Below are positions 1 through 9,350 of a stretch of 64,000 nucleotides of DNA, one piece after another. The notes beneath the pieces were generated by a model. The model was given only the letters and a program-made list of their open reading frames with translations. It had not been told where the DNA came from and searched no databases. The stretch is from positions 1 to 64,000 of the forward strand of contig MPMM01000019.1 of assembly GCA_002238505.1 (NCBI GenBank). Direction: 5' to 3'. The position numbers were made by a program, and so were the translations under genes. This stretch comes from SAR202 cluster bacterium bin22 (lineage in GTDB: Bacteria; Chloroflexota; Dehalococcoidia; Lucifugimonadales; UBA3495). Position 1 is the stretch's first letter. The number at the start of each line of letters is the position of its first letter.

Positions 1-690
1 GGTCGCCTGGCTTTGGAAGCTGGCCGCACCCTCATATCCCACGAGACTATCTACCGCTTCATCCAGGCCCAGATCGACCGCAGGAAGGACTACTCCTGGC
101 GACATCTGCTGCCCCGTGGCAAGTCCAGGCGGGGCTGCCGAGGACGCAGGGGCGGCAGTTCCATTTCCTTTATTCACCTGCGCCAGCCCCTGTCCCAACG
201 CCCCAAAGAAGCTGACCACCGCACCAATCCAGGTCACTGGGAGGCCGACCTCATGGCCTTTGGCAACCGTGGGCAGTCTCTCCTCACCCTCCAGGAACGC
301 CACTCCCGCCTGCTTCTTACCTGTCCCCTGTTTACCAAAGCGTCCCAAGGCGTGGCTGATGCCATCACCCAGCTCCTGGCTCCTTTCCCTAACCACTGGC
401 GCCAGTCCGTCACCTTCGACAACGGCACCGAGTTCGCCCGTCATTACCAGCTCCACCATCTGGGTACCCAGACCTTCTTCTGCGACCCACGCTCTCCCTG
501 GCAAAAGGGCGGCGTGGAAAACGTCAACGGCCGGCTCCGCAGGTACCTGCCCCGCAAGACCAACCTGTCCCAACTCCCCCAGAACCAGATTACTCGCATC
601 ACCCAAGCCTACAACCATACCCCGCGCAAGTGCCTGGGCTACCTTACCCCAGCAGAAATCTTATCCAATCCAGTGTTGCACTTGAAATGT
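1..690 (+). CDS. IS30-family transposase, 5' truncated by window edge
   Basis: This is a DDE transposase that would move the surrounding element. Frame 1 is open from the first base. It contains the three catalytic blocks of the rve/IS30 core: HWEADLMAFG (first Asp), VTFDNGTEF (second Asp) and SPWQKGGVENVNGRLRRYLP (Glu). The typical C-terminal block PRKCLGYLTPAEIL follows. The open frame runs to 846, but the family-like sequence stops near 665-690 and the rest is antisense to the M24 gene. The usual end, a stop soon after the TPAEIL block, is missing, so the protein may carry a read-through tail. The N-terminal helix-turn-helix is outside the window. Confidence 0.85.
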
Positions 691-700
691 GAATCCACCT
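1..700 (+). mobile_element. IS30-family insertion sequence, right part (left part outside window)
   Basis: The window opens inside an IS30-type transposase gene reading rightwards. The sequence just after its conserved C-terminus (about 675-700, GTGTTGCACTTGAAATG and following) looks like the right terminal inverted repeat. Past about 700 the opposite strand reads as an intact M24-peptidase frame, so the element has inserted into that gene. The exact right end and the target duplication cannot be set because the left end lies outside the window. Confidence 0.75.
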
Positions 701-1613
701 GCTCTCCAAAACCGGAACGGTCCAGGGAATCAGCATGGGCTGCAAAGATGTCGCCAAAGGTAGATCCCGGCCTGGCGGCGTCCTTGCAGGACTGGAGGGC
801 GTCGCAGCAGGCGGCATGCATGGCAACCTGCCTGGGGTCGGGCTGACCGGTGAGAATCGTTCGCATCAGGCACGAGTGGTAGTGGCGGTAAGCGCCGCCA
901 AACTCCAGTTGCAGCTGGTCATTGGCCTCCAGCGTCCGGTATCCGGTGAAGTTGCGCACCATCAGGGCGTTCTCGCCGGAACCGATGATAAAGCGGGAGG
1001 CAGCATAGTCTCCACCTCCCCGGAAGACCGCGGCGTTCATTCCGGCCAGCACCTCCTGTTCCGGGACTCCTGGCCTTGCCAGTTGCTGGGCGGCCGCCAG
1101 GGCATCGTCGGCCAGTTCTGCGGCCCGCCGAACGTAGGCCACCTCTGCGTCGCTCTTGATAATCCGGTAGCCGCTGACCAGTTCCGAACAGTCCTGGTAT
1201 TCGCAGCGACCATCAATGGCCGCCTTCACGTACTCCCAGCGGGCGCCGGTAAGGCACCAGGCTTCCATCTCCACCCCCACGCGCTGTCCCCGACAGCCCT
1301 GCTCCTCCAGAATCTGCCACAGGTCCCGGCCGGGGTTGCTGTCGGCCCGGTCCACCCAAATGCGAATGTCCTCAATAACCGACGTCAACCGGGCCTGGCG
1401 CAGGTCAGCCGACCTGGTCAGCAGGACCAGCCGACCATCGGCCCCAAGGAACAGGCACTGGAACTGGGAATAACCGGTGGTGTCGTAGCCGGTCAGGTAG
1501 TACATGCTCTCCTGCCGGAAAATCAGCAAGGCCGCCAGCCCCCGGGACTGCAGTTCCGCCACAACCATTTCCCGGCGCGTGGCCAGTTCTTCCTCGGTGA
1601 AATGCAGCGGCAT
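639..1613 (-). pseudogene. Creatinase-like M24 family protein, 3' end removed by IS insertion
   Basis: This is a Xaa-Pro peptidase/creatinase/ectoine-hydrolase-like protein with the N-terminal creatinase domain (about residues 1-140) followed by the start of the pita-bread fold. ATG 1613 is chosen because AGGAGGG lies just upstream. Reading inward, family-like sequence ends near residue 305 (RSGFGEQ, about 700). The last residues before the stop at 639 come from the IS end in antisense. About 90 C-terminal residues of the fold are therefore lost. The retained core reads LQLEFGGAYRHYHS where metal-dependent members have Asp ligands, so this resembles the creatinase-like branch rather than true aminopeptidases. 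It is divergent from the phosphotriesterase-like gene. It is probably non-functional. Confidence 0.75.
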
Positions 1614-1760
1614 AACAACCCTCCTGCTGACAGGATTCAAAGCCCACTGGTATCGTGGAACTATTGGTTGATTCTAACACCGCCAGGGGGTCGGCCCCTG
1701 TATAATCCGCAGGAGACCCGCTCCCCGATTGGGTCCGCATGACAAGACCGGAGGTGTCGC

Positions 1761-2717
1761 ATGGCAACCATAAACTCGGTGCTTGGACCACTGGACACGG
1801 CGGACCTGGGCTTTACCCTGCCTCACGAACACCTGATAGACTCTTCCGCCGGCATCCGGCAGACCTACTACGAACTGGAACTGCGCGACCAGGCCCTGGA
1901 CATGGCCCTAGAGTCCTTCACACAGGCCAAAGAGGGCGGGGTGGACACCGTCGTCGAGGTTTCACCCCTGGATTTGGGCCGGGACGTACTGCTCATGAAG
2001 GAGGTCTCGGAGCAGACCGGCGTGCAGTTCATCTGCTGCACGGGCTGCTGGCTGGATGTGCCCCGCAGTTTCTGGGGCCGCGACAAGGACTTCATCGCCG
2101 ACCTGTGGGTGAGGGAAATTGAGCAGGGCATCGAAGGGACCGGCATAAAGGCCGGCATCATCAAGGTGGCCACCAGCGACCCCATTACCGAGCAGGAGGA
2201 GTTAATGCTGCGAGCCTCCGCACGCACCCACCTGCGCACCGGCGTTCCCGTCACCACCCATACGCCGGCCGAATCACGCATCGGCGAGGAGCAGGTGCGC
2301 ATCCTCCAGGAGGAGGGCGTTGAGCCTCACAACATATACGTGGGCCACATCAACAACACCCTGGACCCCGACTACCACCACGAACTGGCCCGCCTGGGCG
2401 TATGGCTGGGCTGGGACATCAACAACCCCTTCGGCAGGCCCAACCTTCCGGCATGGCAGGAGCGGACCGACTACCTGAAGCAGCGGCTGGACGAGGGCCT
2501 GGCCGCCAACATGATGCTCTCCCACGACTGGAACATAGTCCTGTCCCGCATCGGCTCGCCAGGCATGCCCAGCAGGGAAGAAAACCCCGACGGTTACCTG
2601 TGGTTGAGCCGGGCCGTCATCCCCAGGCTAATGGAGGCAGGGACATCCCAAGGCGACATCGACCGCATGATGATCGAGAATCCCCGACGCTACTTCGAAG
2701 GCGCGCGTCCCTGGTAA
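1761..2717 (+). CDS. Phosphotriesterase-family metal-dependent hydrolase
   Basis: This is an amidohydrolase-superfamily TIM barrel of 318 aa, the normal length of the phosphotriesterase/lactonase family. The metal ligands are visible in order: HEH near the N-terminus (LPHEHLI), the bridging Lys in AGIIKVATS, His in TTHTPA, His in VGHINN and Asp in LSHDW. GGAGGTG stands before the ATG. A TATAAT hexamer at 1701-1706 may be its -10 box, but no matching -35 was found. The substrate cannot be read from sequence; lactones, phosphotriesters and N-acyl compounds are all known in the family. It is divergent from the disrupted M24 gene and may have belonged to the same catabolic unit. Confidence 0.88.
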   Translation: MATINSVLGPLDTADLGFTLPHEHLIDSSAGIRQTYYELELRDQALDMALESFTQAKEGGVDTVVEVSPLDLGRDVLLMKEVSEQTGVQFICCTGCWLDVPRSFWGRDKDFIADLWVREIEQGIEGTGIKAGIIKVATSDPITEQEELMLRASARTHLRTGVPVTTHTPAESRIGEEQVRILQEEGVEPHNIYVGHINNTLDPDYHHELARLGVWLGWDINNPFGRPNLPAWQERTDYLKQRLDEGLAANMMLSHDWNIVLSRIGSPGMPSREENPDGYLWLSRAVIPRLMEAGTSQGDIDRMMIENPRRYFEGARPW

Positions 2718-2839
2718 TATCTGCAGGGCCCTTCATCTGTCGGGAACCCAACGTCGGGCTGCCCTAACGGGCAGCCCTCGACCAGGTGCAGCCGCATCCA
2801 CCCACTGGCGTTCCGACCAGGCTGTTAATGCGACAACTT

Positions 2840-4906
2840 CTAGCCCTGATACGACTCTGCCGCGTGAATCATTTCCCGCAGCTCCTCTAATCCCATTCTG
2901 CCACCCAGTTCAAGAACCTCATAGAGTTTGTACTGATAGGGGCCCGTCAGTGAAGGATCGGAATAAATTATGGTTGAGATGGCCAGCAAGGCGGCGTTGT
3001 TCTCAACGGAAGTGCCGTCATTGACCCAATCCAGTTCCAGAACTATCAGGGCAAAAACCACGTCCCACCCCCAAATGGAAGCCAGCAGTTCGACGGCTTC
3101 GTTCTCCTCCTCGTTCAATCCGTCAGCTACCCAGTTCATTCCGAGGACTCTCTCGAGAAGCTCCGTTCCTTCTTTGTCCTTGTTAACCACCGCCCAGAGA
3201 CCCTGGGGAATCCGGATGGGAACCTCTCCGCCGACCCAGTCCAGGTCCAGGAATAGCAGAGCAGCTTGCGGGTTCTTAACCACGACTCGATGAAGAAACT
3301 CTGAAAGAGGCTCCGAATATCCATTTTTCTCCCAAAGAACGGCCAACCTGCCGGCCACTTGGTCGCTGGAGACCAAGATTTCGAAGACTCTCTCAATTTG
3401 ACGCCGGCCGTCCTGGGTTAACTCTGGCGCTGCCCAGGGACGGTCCACCAGTGGTTTGGCGAGGGCTGTATGTCTATGCCAAATTTCAAGGAACTGTACG
3501 CCGGCAATTTCCTCGTGTTGATTCATGGGTTTGGAGAGCCAGAGAGGAAAGGTGTCGGGTTCGGACCCCGTTACTCGTCTGACCATGATCTCGGTGGGCG
3601 ACTCCAGGTATCTTTCCTTATAGATTAAAGTGAGCCGGTCCCTGCTCGCGTCTGTGATCCCGCCAGCCAGTTCCGGGGCGGAGAGCAACCGCTCCAGCTT
3701 CAAGGGCTCGGTACTGCGGAGTTCGAGGATGAAACGTAATGCCGTATTATCCGGAGTCTGGTAGGTATCCATGAAGGGCATCGCCAGAATCTTCAACGCC
3801 AGCGCCCGGTCCAGTTGCGCCAGTTCTATGATGGCTTCCATCGGGCCAAGTTCGTAGCCGTTGTGGTGTCGTTGCATCCACTGCTTGCCTACCAGCCCAT
3901 TGAAGACTTCCGGCATCGTCTGCGCAGTATCTACCAGGATAAGCGCTTTCTGGCGTTCCGTGGTCAATGTCCGGCCTGCGTCGGTTGACTGCTCACTCTC
4001 CGGAACGTAGGTAATGCCATCGTTGACCCAGGGGAGCGCACGAATCCTTGCTCCTGCGTCAGCCCGGAATAACTCCAGGTAACTGATGGGCATTTCCCCT
4101 GCCAACTCGTCTGTGATCGGTGTGCCCTGTCCTTCGTACGGGACCAGATTGTTGAAGTAGGCTGGGTGGATATCCGCAGCCTTCTGCAGGTATCCCAGGG
4201 CTTCAAGGTCGATGTACTCCACTTCGAAAAGGAACGGCATCACTGCCAGTCGCGCCGTTGCCGGCTCGTTCACCAGGGCCAGGGACTCCAGGAGTTCCAG
4301 CGCCCGGAACGCTCGGTCCGATTCGGGGGGAAGAAGCTGGTGTTCCGCAGTCGCCAGGCTGAGAAAGACGGCAGGGGCCCTGGTCTCCAGGTCACGAAGA
4401 TAATCCAGCGTCCGCTGTTCCAGAATCCCGTCTATCCCGTCCACCACCCAGGGCAGGGTATCTGCCGTTGGCGGCGGTAAGGGTGTGGGTATGGCCGTAG
4501 GTGTGGGGATCGGTGTGGCCGTGGGTGTCGGTGTAGGCGTCGGCTCTGGGGTAGAAGTTGACGTTGGCGCGGGTACGGGCGTCAGCGTCGGCGTCGGCGC
4601 TGCTGTGGCGGAGGGTATGGCGAGGACAGCGGGTTCGGAGGGCTCAATCCCCCGGGATGTGGCGTTCACGAGCCCCGGAGGTTCAGCCGGCTGGACTGGA
4701 CCAGGCGTGGCCGTGGGAAGCATAGTTGCCTGGGTTGGGGGTGTTGGAGTGGGCAGAACAGCAGTGGGGACCACCGGCACAGCAACCGGACTAACCTCCG
4801 TTGGGGCTGCCTCGGGCTCAGGCTCAGTGCATGACACCAGCAACAGGATCAATAACATCGGGAGAAGCAGGGATACAGTACGCAAAGTCGATCGTCCTTC
4901 TGGCAT
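2840..4906 (-). CDS. Large lipoprotein with Pro/Thr linker and repeated WVxDG-type helical units
   Basis: This is a 688-aa predicted lipoprotein. The N-terminus is a signal peptide ending in the lipobox LLLVSC. A Pro/Thr/Ala/Glu-rich linker of about 120 residues follows (for example TPTPTPTATPIPTPT). The rest is built from degenerate repeats of about 60-80 residues, each opening with a Trp-centred motif such as LPWVVDGI, LPWVNDGI, MNWVADGL and LDWVNDGT. The motif is followed by helical sequence with an E..AL..L pattern. No catalytic motif was seen. The architecture suggests a surface-anchored, solenoid-like binding or scaffold protein, which is inference. It stands alone between the phosphotriesterase-like gene and the aminotransferase gene. 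Function unknown. Confidence 0.75.
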   Translation of the reverse strand: MPEGRSTLRTVSLLLPMLLILLLVSCTEPEPEAAPTEVSPVAVPVVPTAVLPTPTPPTQATMLPTATPGPVQPAEPPGLVNATSRGIEPSEPAVLAIPSATAAPTPTLTPVPAPTSTSTPEPTPTPTPTATPIPTPTAIPTPLPPPTADTLPWVVDGIDGILEQRTLDYLRDLETRAPAVFLSLATAEHQLLPPESDRAFRALELLESLALVNEPATARLAVMPFLFEVEYIDLEALGYLQKAADIHPAYFNNLVPYEGQGTPITDELAGEMPISYLELFRADAGARIRALPWVNDGITYVPESEQSTDAGRTLTTERQKALILVDTAQTMPEVFNGLVGKQWMQRHHNGYELGPMEAIIELAQLDRALALKILAMPFMDTYQTPDNTALRFILELRSTEPLKLERLLSAPELAGGITDASRDRLTLIYKERYLESPTEIMVRRVTGSEPDTFPLWLSKPMNQHEEIAGVQFLEIWHRHTALAKPLVDRPWAAPELTQDGRRQIERVFEILVSSDQVAGRLAVLWEKNGYSEPLSEFLHRVVVKNPQAALLFLDLDWVGGEVPIRIPQGLWAVVNKDKEGTELLERVLGMNWVADGLNEEENEAVELLASIWGWDVVFALIVLELDWVNDGTSVENNAALLAISTIIYSDPSLTGPYQYKLYEVLELGGRMGLEELREMIHAAESYQG

Positions 4907-5149
4907 TTGGGGACCTTATGCTGGCAATTGGTTGGGCAAGGGGCGCGCCGCCAGGCAGGAACCCGGGAACATCCGGATACCATCAACGGTCACGCCCCCT
5001 TCATTCTGGGCACAGCGAGGAATTCCAAGCCCGGCCAGCAATCTTATTCTGCTGCCCCGGTGGCTTTTTTCCCGTACAATTGGGCTTCTTCCCCGCTTCA
5101 CTCCCCAGAATGACGGACTGGTTGTTACGGTTACAAATGCACTCCCAGG

Positions 5150-6487
5150 CTAGCCCACAATCCCCTCGTCAATCAAAGCCTTGATAGCCCCATCGAAGGC
5201 TTCCAGGCTGGTGTCAATGTCGGCCTCGGTGTGAACACCGGACAGGACACCGCTGGTGCGGGACATCAGGTCCACTCCCCGTACTTGCAACGCCTGGCGG
5301 AAGGCGGTCTGCACTTCCGGGGGCGCGTTCTTGAGGGTGTTGGCATCCAGCCCCTCTATGGAGCGGTCACCGAAATAGACGTGGAAGGTGGAGGACTCGC
5401 CGTAAACGGCGGCGGCTACTTCGTGGCGGTCTATGATGCGGCGCAGGCCAACCCGCAGCCGTTCAGCCATGCGGTCCGCCTGGGCCTGCATCTCGCCGGT
5501 GGCGGCGATGCGCAGGGCAGCGTTGCCCGTGGCGGCGCAGTAAGGGTTGGCATTGAACGTGCCGCCGTGCAGCACCCGCTGGTAGCGGTCATGCTGCCGC
5601 TCGCCGGTCTGCACCATCACCTGCATCACCTCCTCCCGTCCGGCCACCGCGCCGCCGGGGAGACCTCCGGTCAGGATCTTGGCCAGGGTGCACAGGTCCG
5701 GTTCAATGCCCAGCCATTCCTGCAATCCGCCGGGACTCCAGCGGAAGCCGGTGATTACCTCGTCGAGGATCATCACTACACCGTACTTCCTCGTTAGTTC
5801 CCTGACGCCTTCCACGAAGCCTTCCTGCCGGGGCACCGTGCCGTAGGAGGCTCCGGAACCCTCGGTTATCACCCCGGCGATGTCGCTGTTGTTGGCCAGG
5901 GTGTCCTCCAGCACATTCAGGTCCGTAGGCAGGACCATTACCGAGTCAACCGCTCCCTGGGGTATGCCGATGGATGCGGGCGAGTCGAAGGGCGGCAGGT
6001 TGCCGGGCATTACATAGTCGTGCCAGCCGTGGTAGTGGGATTCCCACCGGATAATCTTTTCCTTGCCCGTGTAGGCCCGGGCAATGCGCATGGCGAGCAT
6101 GGTGGACTCGGCGCCGGAAGCGACAAACCGCACCTTGTCGGCGCAGGGAATCAGGTTGCAGACCCTCTCGCCCCATTCCAGCATGGACTCCACCGGCGCG
6201 CCAAAGTGCGACCCGATGGGCGCAGCCCGGGTCAACGCCTCCACCACTTCAGGATGGGCATGACCCAGCAGCAGGGATGCGGAGCCCAGGCCGTAATCAA
6301 TATACTCGTTGCCGTCCACGTCCCACTTCCGGGGCCCCTGCCCACGTTCGATGGTGATGGGAAAGGGCGATGCCACATAGCCATCATGGCCGGCGCCGCC
6401 CGAGGGAAACAGTTCCCTGAACCTGGGGTAAAGTTCTGCCGAGCGGGGGTTTCTCCTGATGTACTCATCCCTGATCGTCTCTGGCAT
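5150..6487 (-). CDS. Class-III PLP aminotransferase, glutamate-1-semialdehyde aminomutase-like
   Basis: This is a PLP-dependent enzyme of fold type I, 445 aa. ATG 6487 is chosen because AGGAGG precedes it and the N-terminus MPETIRDEYIRR fits the family; the frame stays open upstream but is not family-like. It shows the substrate/cofactor blocks GSHFGAP and VRFVASGAESTMLAMRIAR, the PLP-binding Asp in MILDEVITGFRW and the Schiff-base Lys in TLAKILTGGLPGGAVAGR. It resembles GSA aminomutase, but no tetrapyrrole genes are nearby, so a catabolic aminotransferase role is at least as likely. It is divergent from the MFS gene that follows. Confidence 0.85.
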   Translation of the reverse strand: MPETIRDEYIRRNPRSAELYPRFRELFPSGGAGHDGYVASPFPITIERGQGPRKWDVDGNEYIDYGLGSASLLLGHAHPEVVEALTRAAPIGSHFGAPVESMLEWGERVCNLIPCADKVRFVASGAESTMLAMRIARAYTGKEKIIRWESHYHGWHDYVMPGNLPPFDSPASIGIPQGAVDSVMVLPTDLNVLEDTLANNSDIAGVITEGSGASYGTVPRQEGFVEGVRELTRKYGVVMILDEVITGFRWSPGGLQEWLGIEPDLCTLAKILTGGLPGGAVAGREEVMQVMVQTGERQHDRYQRVLHGGTFNANPYCAATGNAALRIAATGEMQAQADRMAERLRVGLRRIIDRHEVAAAVYGESSTFHVYFGDRSIEGLDANTLKNAPPEVQTAFRQALQVRGVDLMSRTSGVLSGVHTEADIDTSLEAFDGAIKALIDEGIVG

Positions 6488-6747
6488 GTCTTCCTCCTGC
6501 AAATCCGGCCCAGGCCAACGTTGGACCCGGGACAGCGGATATGTTAGTTGAGCCCCTTCTGGTCTCCACCAATTTACCTTAAAGGCAGCGACAATGTCAC
6601 CGTTGTCCGTGAGAAGGGTCTTCGCTAATCCATTTACAGTCCACTGAAACCGCTTTAGCTGCCTTACCCGGGCGATGTGGTAGAGTGCAGCAACCAACCC
6701 CGTTTAGACCAATCCCCTGCAGCCAAACACTGACCAAGGAGCAAACC

Positions 6748-7992
6748 TTGTCCCGTTCCAGTATCGGTTGGGTGATTCTGGCGGCCGGTTTCTTCATCCT
6801 CTTCTTTGGCGGCGGGTCCCGGTTCGCCCTGGGGCTGATGCTCAAGCCAATGACCGAAGACCTAGGGTGGAGTCGGTCAACCCTGTCCCTCGCCGTTACC
6901 TGCTTCATGTTCACGTCGGCCCTGGCCCTGCCCCTGGCGGGAAGGCTCGTGGACCGGTACAGCCTGCGCTGGGTTCTGGCCGCCGGGGCGCTGATGGTAG
7001 CTTCGGGCGTGGGTCTCATGGGAGTGGTAACCCAGCCCTGGCAGGTCTTCCTGGTGTACGGCGGTCTGTTCGCCCTGGGTCACGCGGCCACGGGCAACCC
7101 CATTGTCGGCGTGATGATTACGCGGTGGTTCGACCGGCGGCGGGGTATTGCCAACAGCGTGGCGGTGTCGGGGAACGCCACCGGCCAGCTTTTGATTATC
7201 GGTATGCTGGCTACCTTCCTGACCACCACCGGATGGCGTACCGCCTACGGACTGCTGGCAGCGGCCAACCTGCTGATCGCCCTGCCTCTGTTGTTTGTGG
7301 CCCTCCGGTCCTGGGCCACCGCCGATACCCGTGTGTCCCCGTCCGGCACGGTTGAAGGTGGGCCCCCGGTACCAACTACAACCACCGCCGCCATTTCCGA
7401 AGAGCCGCCTTCGGTGATCGCATCGGGCCAGTTCTGGCTGCTGGTAGTCTTGTATGCCGTGTGCGGATTCCAGGACTTCTTCATGGCAACCCACGTGGTG
7501 GCCTTTGCCCAGGACTCGGGAATTGGCACGGCCCTGGCCGGAAACATCCTGGCCCTGATGGGGCTGATGGGACTGGTGGGTGTGCTGGGGGCAGGCCTGC
7601 TCTCGGACGCCCGGGGCGCCCAGCGGCCCCTGCTGCTTTGCTTCGTTCTACGCATAGGGATATTCGCCCTCATCATCGCTGCCCAGAACACCGCCACCAT
7701 CCTGGTATTTTCATTGCTTTACGGCTTTACCTTCCTGATGACCGCGCCCCTGACAGTGATATTCTCGCGGGAGATTTTCGGCCCCGCCAGGCTGGGCACG
7801 GTCAGCGGCGTCATCTCCATGGTGCACCAGATGTTTGGCGGCCTGGGAGCGCTGGCCGGGGCGCTGATATTCGATTACTGGGGAGACTATCAACCAGCCT
7901 TTATCCTCATGCTGGTTCTTTCCGTTGCCGCTACCGCCCTGTCGCCCCTGCTGCACCGGGGCGGTGGCTCTCGGGCAGTTGCGGCGGCCTGA
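6748..7992 (+). CDS. MFS transporter (monocarboxylate-type)
   Basis: This is a twelve-segment major-facilitator permease of the inner membrane. TTG 6748 is preferred because AAGGAG lies six bases upstream and the protein then begins directly with the first membrane helix (SIGWVILAAGFFILFFGGG). A longer form from GTG 6685 is possible. Helix 1-2 and loop sequence (FALGLMLKPMTEDLGWSRS) is typical of the oxalate/monocarboxylate-type MFS group. A hydrophilic central loop near residues 200-235 separates the two six-helix halves. It is divergent from the aminotransferase. The substrate is not determinable from sequence. Confidence 0.85.
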   Translation: MSRSSIGWVILAAGFFILFFGGGSRFALGLMLKPMTEDLGWSRSTLSLAVTCFMFTSALALPLAGRLVDRYSLRWVLAAGALMVASGVGLMGVVTQPWQVFLVYGGLFALGHAATGNPIVGVMITRWFDRRRGIANSVAVSGNATGQLLIIGMLATFLTTTGWRTAYGLLAAANLLIALPLLFVALRSWATADTRVSPSGTVEGGPPVPTTTTAAISEEPPSVIASGQFWLLVVLYAVCGFQDFFMATHVVAFAQDSGIGTALAGNILALMGLMGLVGVLGAGLLSDARGAQRPLLLCFVLRIGIFALIIAAQNTATILVFSLLYGFTFLMTAPLTVIFSREIFGPARLGTVSGVISMVHQMFGGLGALAGALIFDYWGDYQPAFILMLVLSVAATALSPLLHRGGGSRAVAAA

Positions 7993-8148
7993 GGCGCCCA
8001 TCACATCATCATGCCCGCCGACCTTACCTCGTTTCGGGACAAGGGTGAAGGTTTCTTCACTTCCAACGCCTTTAAAAGGTCCTTTGCCCCATATACACCA
8101 ACTTAAACCGTATCTGTAACTGCCAGTACTGTAGCGTTTTCGGCGTAT

Positions 8149-8177
8149 TTGACCGGTTTGTCGCTTTTACCCATAAT
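8149..8177 (+). promoter_or_regulatory. Sigma70-like promoter for the sterol-reductase-like gene
   Basis: The -35 box TTGACC (8149-8154) and the -10 box CATAAT (8172-8177) are separated by 17 bases. The predicted start of transcription is about 25 bases before ATG 8211. Confidence 0.55.
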
Positions 8178-8210
8178 TGATGGGAAGTAAGCACAGGGTG
8201 GTGAAGACTC

Positions 8211-9350
8211 ATGATTGAATTTCTTGGCATCAGCCATCTTTTCGAGCTTTCCGGCACGGAAGCCATAGCCGGATTTTTCACTCCCCTGGCGATATTCGCC
8301 GCTTTCTTCCTGGCCCAGATCATCCTGCCGGCCCGGCGGGTGACCGGGTATGTGGTCAATCCGGAAACAGGAGAACCACGCGGCTACCGCCTGAACGGCA
8401 TCCTGGTCTATGTCATTGCCCTGGTCGTATGGGCCTTTGAACTGACGGGAATGCCCCGGGACTGGTTCTACCGTTCCACCATGTATGCCATAGCCGGCGG
8501 CACGGTCTTCTGCCTGATCTTCTCCATGTACGCCCTGCTCAGCCAGCCGCCGGGCCGGATCAAGAACCCGTTTGTGGCTTTTTGGGACGGGCGCGCCCTG
8601 GAGCTACCCCTGCTTAGGGGGCGCTTCGACGTGAAGATGTACCTCTACCTGGTCGGCGGGACCATGCTGTCCCTGAATGCCCTGTCCGGAGCGGCCTACC
8701 ACTACGAGAGGTTCGGCTCCGACTTTAATCCCGGCGTGTTCCTGTACGCGGCCTTCCTCACTTTCTACGTGGTGGACTACTTCATCTTTGAACGGGTCCA
8801 GCTATATACCTACGACCTGATCCACGAACACCTGGGCTTCAAGCTCATCTGGGGTGGCCTGGTAATTTACGGGTGGATTTACATTCTGCCCCTGTGGGGC
8901 ATGGCCGCCTACCCGAACCCCGGGTTTTCGACCGCATGGACGTATGTCTGGCTCATTGGTACGGCCGCCCTGTTCATCACCGGCTGGGGTATTTCCCGGG
9001 GCGCCAACATGCAGAAGTACACCTTCAAGCGGTGGCCCGAACGCAAGTTCCTGGGGTTCATGGAGCCCGAATTCATCCAGGCGGGTGAACGCAAGATTTT
9101 GTGCAGCGGCCTGTGGGGCGCCGCCCGCCACTTCAACTATCTGGGCGAGGGCTTCCTGTCCTTCTCCATCGGGCTGGTCTTCGGCTACTTTGCCAACCCC
9201 TGGGCCTGGACCTACTTCGTGTTCATCACTTCCCTGTTCACCTGGCGGCAGCGGGTGGACGAAGCCAACTGCGCCGAGAAGTACGGCGAAGAAAAGTGGA
9301 ACGAGTATCGCAGCCGGGTCAAATACCGGATTCTGCCCGGCATCTATTAG
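8211..9350 (+). CDS. ERG4/ERG24-family integral membrane reductase (sterol C14/C7 reductase homologue)
   Basis: This is a 379-aa polytopic membrane protein with about ten hydrophobic segments. The C-terminal half carries the family signatures: RGANMQKYTFKRWP (compare the RGxNxQK block of sterol reductases), LCSGLWGAARHFNYLGE (NADPH-binding G..R..NY.GD-type block) and DEANCAEKYGEEKWNEY followed by YRILPGIY at the very C-terminus. In eukaryotes these enzymes reduce the delta-14 or delta-7(24) bond of sterols with NADPH. No sterol-synthesis gene lies nearby, so the substrate may be an imported or different isoprenoid lipid. It has its own promoter and is not in an obvious operon. Confidence 0.78.
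   Translation: MIEFLGISHLFELSGTEAIAGFFTPLAIFAAFFLAQIILPARRVTGYVVNPETGEPRGYRLNGILVYVIALVVWAFELTGMPRDWFYRSTMYAIAGGTVFCLIFSMYALLSQPPGRIKNPFVAFWDGRALELPLLRGRFDVKMYLYLVGGTMLSLNALSGAAYHYERFGSDFNPGVFLYAAFLTFYVVDYFIFERVQLYTYDLIHEHLGFKLIWGGLVIYGWIYILPLWGMAAYPNPGFSTAWTYVWLIGTAALFITGWGISRGANMQKYTFKRWPERKFLGFMEPEFIQAGERKILCSGLWGAARHFNYLGEGFLSFSIGLVFGYFANPWAWTYFVFITSLFTWRQRVDEANCAEKYGEEKWNEYRSRVKYRILPGIY

Noticed and set aside
735..1742. Long plus-strand open frame opposite the M24 gene
   Set aside because: It is the antisense shadow of a family-like gene, and its protein resembles nothing.
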